Source: Cheiracanthium punctorium (taxonomy: Eukaryota > Arthropoda > Arachnida > Araneae > Cheiracanthiidae). Taken from it: a DNA stretch of 64,000 bases. Shown here piece by piece: positions 58,629-64,000 of this stretch. The position numbers and the translations under genes are program-made. Positions within the stretch are counted from its first letter, which is position 1; each line of letters opens with the position of its first letter. The notes beneath the pieces were generated by a model that was not told the origin of the DNA, ran no database searches, and saw only the letters and a list, made by a program, of their open reading frames with translations. The stretch is from positions 62,001-126,000 of the forward strand of contig JAWZYV010010341.1 of NCBI GenBank assembly GCA_038373885.1, written 5' to 3'.

Positions 58629-58724
58629 ACACCACCATCAGGTTACATGACTTGGGGTTTCAGAAGGGAAACACTGTTAGGACTAAAAATGTCTTATGAA
58701 ATTCAATTTAATAAAGTGCAGTAA
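58629..58724 (+). CDS. Candidate terminal exon of an unidentified gene
   Basis: After GATTATTTTCAG the frame reads TPPSGYMTWGFRRETLLGLK then MSYEIQFNKVQ and a stop at 58722-58724. Joined to 58186 it would give ...IQYGTPPSGYMTWGF. AATAAA at 58711 lies just before the stop. Not recognised. Confidence 0.35.
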   Translation, partial: TPPSGYMTWGFRRETLLGLKMSYEIQFNKVQ

Positions 58725-59704
58725 TATAAATTTATTTAGAAAAAAATATTTTGTATTTACTGCTTGCAATATGCACTGTAATCTTGTATACACGACTTTT
58801 ATTTTTTCCTTTTTAATGGCGGGAAAACAAGCGACGAGTGTACACAGAATTTAAAATTATCATGGATTTAATGAATAAAGTACTTTTTCCGAAATTCATT
58901 TTGAAAAGCTCTTTTTAATTTACGAATTAGATTAACCTGAACTATAAATTTTCAGTAACTCACAGACAAAATAAAATTTCATAAAACTTACATGATGTGG
59001 TCAATGAATTGTGCGGTTAAAGCATTCATTAAATATTGTTTATTTGTTATAATTTGCATTTTATACCCAAAACATTCAAGTGTTATGTCTATTCCAGACA
59101 TTTTTGTTTGTTTCTTCTTCAATAAATCTGCATTATTTATTTATTTAGTTAGTTTAAAATTCCTTCTTTTTATAAAATATCCATTATTTTTGTACTCGGA
59201 TCGATAGTTTCATGTGTAAAAAAATTCGCTTTTTTGTATTTATATAAAATTGATTAATATATAATTTTAAATGAATGTCTTGACCGGGGGCGACTCATGA
59301 ATAGGGGCAGAGGAGCCCGTCTCCAACAGCTATTGCAAGCTTAATAATTTCCAGTCATAAGAGAAATTTTCTTTAAGATAATTCTTTTAAAGACTTCATT
59401 AAATTCTCACAAAAAAAATCCCTACATTAAAATGTATGCGTATAAAATTTATCCTTTATATTTTTAACTGTGTGAAAGAAATATTTTAAAGGCTGCTTTC
59501 TAAGTATTTCTTTATCTCGTTAATATCTTGTACAGACAAAATTTAGAACAAGCACTATTCAAATACAAATAGTAATAAGAAGTTCAATATACTTCCCAAA
59601 GCAAGTATTCTTGAGACCAACCAATTATGCCTGTTTTAAGTGTGCGCCAAGAGCGGTAAACACGGAGGAGAAATGCTTGCTCAGTTGACCATTACTCTAA
59701 CTTA
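58725..59704. other. Gene-free AT-rich stretch
   Basis: Nothing recognisable. Confidence 0.4.
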
Positions 59705-60015
59705 TTAACCCTTTGAGGCGCAACCCTTTTCCAATGCTGAAAAAAGGGCAACGGCTGCCCTTTTTTCAGCATTGGGCAATGTATCCAGCTGTTCTTCACA
59801 TTCTTCCACTTTTTCAGCAGATGTCAGTGCTGTTAAAAATAATCGTGACCATTTTTTTACGGGAAATGACGTGCTAAAAAGTAAAGGATTCTCGTGGAGC
59901 TATGTCACCCGCAACTATTTTTATAGAAATCAAATCTATTCTTCGTGACTGGCAACAGTCAAAACGTCAGAGTTTGGTGTGCCCAGAGCGGGATCACTGC
60001 GCCTGAAAGGGTTAA
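59705..60015. mobile_element. piggyBac-type MITE family P1, form B (311 bp)
   Basis: TTAACCCTTTGAGGCGCAAC at the left and, reversed, TTAACCCTTTCAGGCGCAGT at the right, both in TTAA. A perfect hairpin with 20-bp arms (59731-59750, 59756-59775) stands where form A has a long segment and a different hairpin. Confidence 0.88.
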
Positions 60016-60462
60016 CAACATTTGGCTGTTTAGCACTAAATTAATGTGAAAGTGCAGTTAGTTTAGCTCCCGTTTGGGGTTCACTTTCATTTGGTCCATC
60101 TCATGCGCTTGCGATGGGCCACAGTGAAACATTCAAAGATTCAATCCAGAAAGCAACGATGAACACAGAAAGGAGAATCGCTACGATCACGTCTATGCGA
60201 CGAAGAGAACGAACAGATCAACGCAAGTAAAAAATAAAATATTTATTTCTATTTGCTGCCTTTAGAGTCTGATTTATATTAATTTACTTGATCCTGTAAA
60301 ACGGCCGTAAACTCTACATACCCTTTCTTCGGATAGAGAGCAGTATTTTTTAATCTTAACTTTAATTTTAATAATAATCTCTTTTTTTTAAAAGCATTAA
60401 TTTTCTGTTCTTTGAAACAAAGATAGGTCACTGAAACTCATTTTAAATAATAATTGTCCATA
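60016..60462. other. Gene-free stretch
   Basis: No supported gene (see rejected exon at 60100-60232). Confidence 0.4.
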
Positions 60463-60515
60463 GAGTATAATGCAATGGAATTCTTTTGGGTGCCCCTGTA
60501 AAATAACTAATCTTG
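60463..60515 (-). repeat. Core-motif copy, reverse
   Basis: CCATAGAGTATAATGCAATG and TTTGGGTGCCCCTGTAAAAT, the reverse complement of the 45-nt core. Confidence 0.6.
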
Positions 60516-60624
60516 CTATAGACGTCATTTTCGATAGGTCCATAACAGTTACATTATGTAATACACATAGAAAATACACACCTAAATTTCATAGCAATCG
60601 ATTAATTCAATTTTTTGTATATAT

Positions 60625-60706
60625 GCCCCTACTAGCAATTTTGCTCGGGCCGTCATCGGCTGGCTGCGTGGCCGGTGGTAGCCCGAGCAAAATTGCTAGT
60701 AGGGGC
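60625..60706. repeat. Perfect inverted repeat, 26-bp arms, 30-nt loop
   Basis: GCCCCTACTAGCAATTTTGC... at 60625-60650 and its exact reverse complement at 60681-60706. The loop is GC-rich (GGCTGGCTGCGTGGCCGG). Confidence 0.9.
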
Positions 60707-62153
60707 TATATCAATTGCTGATTATTTCAAAATTGTAACCGTGAAAAGATACAATGGAAAAAATGTCTGCAAAATTACACTGATTTAAGTTCTTGATTTA
60801 TTGATAATTTACCAGTGATCTAGAGAAATTGGAATAACCTCTAAAATTACCACTCAGCAAAACGAAGTCATTTTTCTCGAATTTTTGAAAGAAACTTATC
60901 GATCTTCTACGCCTCGACTTTTAAAAAAGCATTATCTTTCTTCATTTTCTCGAGAGAAAATGTCAAATAGCAACGTAAAATATCCTTCCCTAGATGAAAT
61001 ACCTTGCGCTTTGCTTGGTCTCATAAATATAATTTTAAGCTTAATTATATAATCCGTATACATATTGAAAATTATTTCAGCGTAGAATAATTATATTGCA
61101 AATGGAAAATTCGTAAAACATAAGATTGTTTTGATTCTTACTTTTCATTTCCAATCAAAGCACATGTACTTTGCAGTTCACGACAAAATGTTTCGAAAAA
61201 AGATCAAAGTGGTGCAGATTTTGAACTAGGGATGAGTTTATCTTTAAAAACTCGAAAGAACTTAACATCTTTTACTGTCTCGAAATACTAATTAATTGAT
61301 GTTTTTAAACAGAAAAATAGACATGCAATCACTGTATCATTCGATGTTTGTTTAAATGAAATTTTAAAGCCAACGCTATCCTATCGATTTTTCAATAACT
61401 TCCATTCCTTCTTTTCACTTATTTTGATCTTTAATAATTCAGGAATCATATTTCAGGATTAGTCTTTTTAAAAAGCGATAGCTTTGATGTTTACTTAAAA
61501 GCATTTTACTAATATTATTCTAAACAAATACTTTGCTTTGTAGATTCTTTTGTATAGATTTTTACCAACTGGCATTTTAAACATTTTATACTAACTGTTT
61601 AAATAATAATAATTTTAAAAATATATGAATTTCAGTACTTTGTTGGATTTTCAAGTAACCCGCAATTACTATTTTTTGCATGCATTAAAGTGCTTATCTT
61701 AAAATAGAAATAGTAGAATTTGCTGAGATAATACATTCATTTTAAGACCAATTAGTTTTTTGTTTTTTATTATTTATTTAGCAGCCTCTTTCAGATGCTT
61801 TTATCTATATACAGCTAAATAGATTTTATTTCATTTATTCATTTACTTTCAACTTGTTTAAACTTTTACTCAAAGTTTATAACAGAAAACAACAATCGAA
61901 GCTTTTAACAGACGTGTATGATCACTCTCTCTTTTATTTATTTATTTATTTATTTTATTTTGTGTGTATCAGAATTTTCTTTGGAACCTTATCACGTCTT
62001 TAATTAAATAATAATAATTTCACTGATTCTAAAATGATCCCATATAAGATGAGTACAGCATTAATGATAATTTAATGAGTTTGACATTTTACATTATGTT
62101 GTTGTCTTACATACGTACATTTTACATTATTTTGTTGCATGTTTATAGTAATG
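60707..62153. other. Gene-free AT-rich stretch
   Basis: (TTTA)n at 61935-61955. Nothing else recognisable. Confidence 0.4.
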
Positions 62154-63670
62154 CTAATTGCAACTAGGAAATAGAATCGAATTTAGAAATTTTCTAGGGT
62201 AATTGTATCTTAAAGCAATATGATACAGTGAAGATATATTTTCAGACTTATAATTACTTGTACAAAGAGACAGTACTCTATATAGATGATTAGCTATGAT
62301 ATTTCTAAATACAGATATATACATACATGAGGTAAAATCAGTAAAACTAATTACATTGAAAGGAAATTCATCTCTTTTATTATATATGTTAAATATGAGT
62401 TTCTTGTCCTTATTTATTATTAGTTGTAAATCAAGAAAATTAATACAGTTATTAGTTAGAGGATTTTTAATTAATTCTAAATTATCAGGATAAGTAATAG
62501 GCAATTTATCCGTGTATATACCGCTATCTGTAGCTATAACAATATATCATCTATGTACCTATATATTATAAGTGATTGGACCTATGTACCTATATATTAT
62601 AAGGAGTTATCATAATGTTTCTCATAATTAAATAAATAAAGATCAGCTAAATAACTTGAAGTAGATCCACCTTGTGGTAAACCTAAGACCAGTTTGTATA
62701 GTTTATTATTGTGTAGTATATAGTTATTGTATAATATAAACCTAAGTAGATTTTTGAAATAAGTAATAGAATATTGTGATGGTAGATTTAAACTATGTAT
62801 GCTATTATTATAAAAAGATCTAGTATAGTATTGTAGAGATCATCTAAATGTATGTTATTAAATAGATCTTTAAAGTCATAAGCAGATATGGAAGATATAG
62901 AATGTAAATCTTTAATTTTGTTTTTTTAGCTCATAACTATTACTAATTGATATGGAATTGCAATTAGCCTTAATGTATAAATTATGCAGGGAAGTTAGTA
63001 TTTTTAGTAATGATTTACTAGCTATATTATTGTAAGTATTACATCCAGTAGTTACAGTTCTAAACTTAATTAGAGTTTTGTGAAATTTAGGGATTAATAC
63101 TAAGTAAGAATAATTAAGATTATCATGTTTCAGGTTAAGTAGCTTATGGCAGGCTAGCATCTTTTTATTAAATATGGACTCAGTGATATTAGTGAGTTTA
63201 AAGTTGAATTGTTGTTAATTGAATTAGATAATAGACTATGATATAATTTTTTACAAATAATTGCATAGTTATTAAACGATTTATCAACATAAGTAATAAC
63301 AATGTATTGCTGCAAATAGTTAATCTGATCAGATAGATATAGTTTTTTTGGAGATGCAAAAGATTTATCTAATATATTATTTAATGAAGACAATACTTTA
63401 ATTTTCCACATATTAAAAAAGGCAGTAGGAATATTGAATTTTAGAGAAGTGTTATATATATAATAGTCAATATCATAGGTAAACTGTGCAATAATATCAT
63501 TTATATTATATTTAGATGGTAGTCTAAGTACCTTTGTTCATAAGTTGTCTTAGTTTTAAATCTTTTATTATATTAAGGTCACCTGTAACTATGTGTCCAT
63601 AATGGAAATTAACAAATGAACGATAATGATCACTGGTACATAAACAATCAAAGGAATCATCCGGTTAAAA
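62154..63670 (-). pseudogene. Degenerate, very AT-rich reverse transcriptase
   Basis: Across several minus-strand frames one can read, N to C: FVNFHYGHIVTGDL, VITYVDKSFNNYAIICKKLY, LVLIPKFHKTLIKFR, motif A AYDFKDLFNNIHLDDL, motif B VLGLPQGGSTSSYLADLY, motif C YRYIDDILL, CINFLDLQL, then FNIYNKRDEFPFNVISF. The DK.xNN, PKxHK, LPQG, YIDD and FLDL order places it with RTs of the kind found in many invertebrate repeats, related in layout to Penelope-like RTs but without GIY-YIG. At least four frameshifts and a partial duplication at 62551-62603 break it. It is even more AT-rich than the window. Confidence 0.7.
62551..62603. repeat. 22-bp direct repeat next to RT motif C
   Basis: CTATGTACCTATATATTATA(AG) occurs at 62551-62572 and 62582-62603, period 31. 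The extra unit adds 31 bp and shifts the frame just before YIDD. Confidence 0.85.
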
Positions 63671-64000
63671 ATTCTTACAAAAAGAATTGTAGTTGAATAT
63701 TTTTTCTACCCATGGGTATAGGATATTTAAAGTATTTTTTTTATGTGCAGGTCATTAATTGGAAATAAATCACTGTGTTTAGAAAGAAGTTGATTATATA
63801 TGTATATTTCGCACATTAAAACTAACTCTAAAAGATGTATAATTATCTTAAACTTCCACTTCCTCTCACTGTTGTGCAGAAATTTCCGTTTCGTTTAACA
63901 GATAATCATTTATTTAAGATTAGAAAATATTTTACAATGGTAAGAGATTTTGAACCAATCACGAGGAAAGTTTTTAAAGGAAAAAAAAAAAAAAAACTCA
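63671..64000. other. Window end, no supported gene
   Basis: Possibly more of the RT relic's N-terminal part on the minus strand, unreadable. A-run at the very end. Confidence 0.35.

Noticed and set aside
60100..60232. Possible Arg-rich exon (RIATITSMRRRERTDQR)
   Set aside because: The acceptor has no pyrimidine tract, the donor is weak and no partner exon is seen.
1..64000. CRISPR array, phage or bacterial defence system
   Set aside because: No regularly spaced identical short repeats with unique spacers, no operons, and clear eukaryotic exons and retroelements.

Overview
This is an AT-rich eukaryotic window, most likely from an arthropod. There are no operons, no bacterial-type gene packing and no CRISPR arrays. 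The little host coding sequence comes as short exons with GT/AG borders, and the rest is layered transposon debris. The mix (Penelope-like, Jockey-type, Helitron-like, hAT, piggyBac-type, Tc1/mariner-type and Transib-like ends, tRNA-derived SINEs) would suit a chelicerate or a related arthropod, but I cannot fix the species.

Layout. 1-1294: old repeats. 1304-5406: a nearly pristine Penelope-like retroelement with one intact reverse transcriptase/GIY-YIG ORF, two 351-bp direct terminal repeats without indels between them, an inverted 5' block, a 13-bp target duplication and hammerhead ribozyme motifs in each terminal copy. 5819-7288: a Helitron-like element filled by a ~156-bp tandem array. 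7470-9360: a dead Jockey-type LINE on the minus strand whose central RT piece has been inverted. 9550-10545: another tandem-repeat element, with a reverse copy at 1-450. 11030-11460: a second, old Penelope-like terminus with a readable hammerhead and a GC-rich insert. 12777-14952 and 16026-17837: two copies of one Helitron-like element. The second copy carries a 170-bp MITE, and the first copy preserves the empty site. 18949-20880: a satellite-rich element. 25.9-32.8 kb: hAT MITEs, SINEs and a 2.1-kb element with Transib/RSS-like ends.

The one recognisable host gene is on the minus strand. Exons at 36491-36862 and 33269-33402 join in phase and encode the stem and start of the catalytic domain of an MGAT4-type N-acetylglucosaminyltransferase. 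Its first exon and its later exons were not found. A second, unidentified plus-strand candidate gene has two exons at 58094-58186 and 58629-58724.

The right half (37-64 kb) holds SINEs, a mariner-type MITE, a 430-bp foldback, a transposon-associated pseudogene (46.4-47.1 kb), several TTAA-flanked piggyBac-type MITEs, a candidate solo LTR (52620-53400), a 0.9-kb inverted-repeat element (55365-56300) and a very AT-rich, multiply frameshifted reverse transcriptase relic (62.1-63.7 kb).

No new defence-like or metabolic system is visible. The most interesting signals are the Penelope element with its ribozymes, the RSS-like ends at 30701/32838, a TTAA-MITE family that seems to rearrange by palindrome loss, and a ~45-nt core motif recurring in unrelated repeats. 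All family calls come from reading motifs by eye; no search was run.
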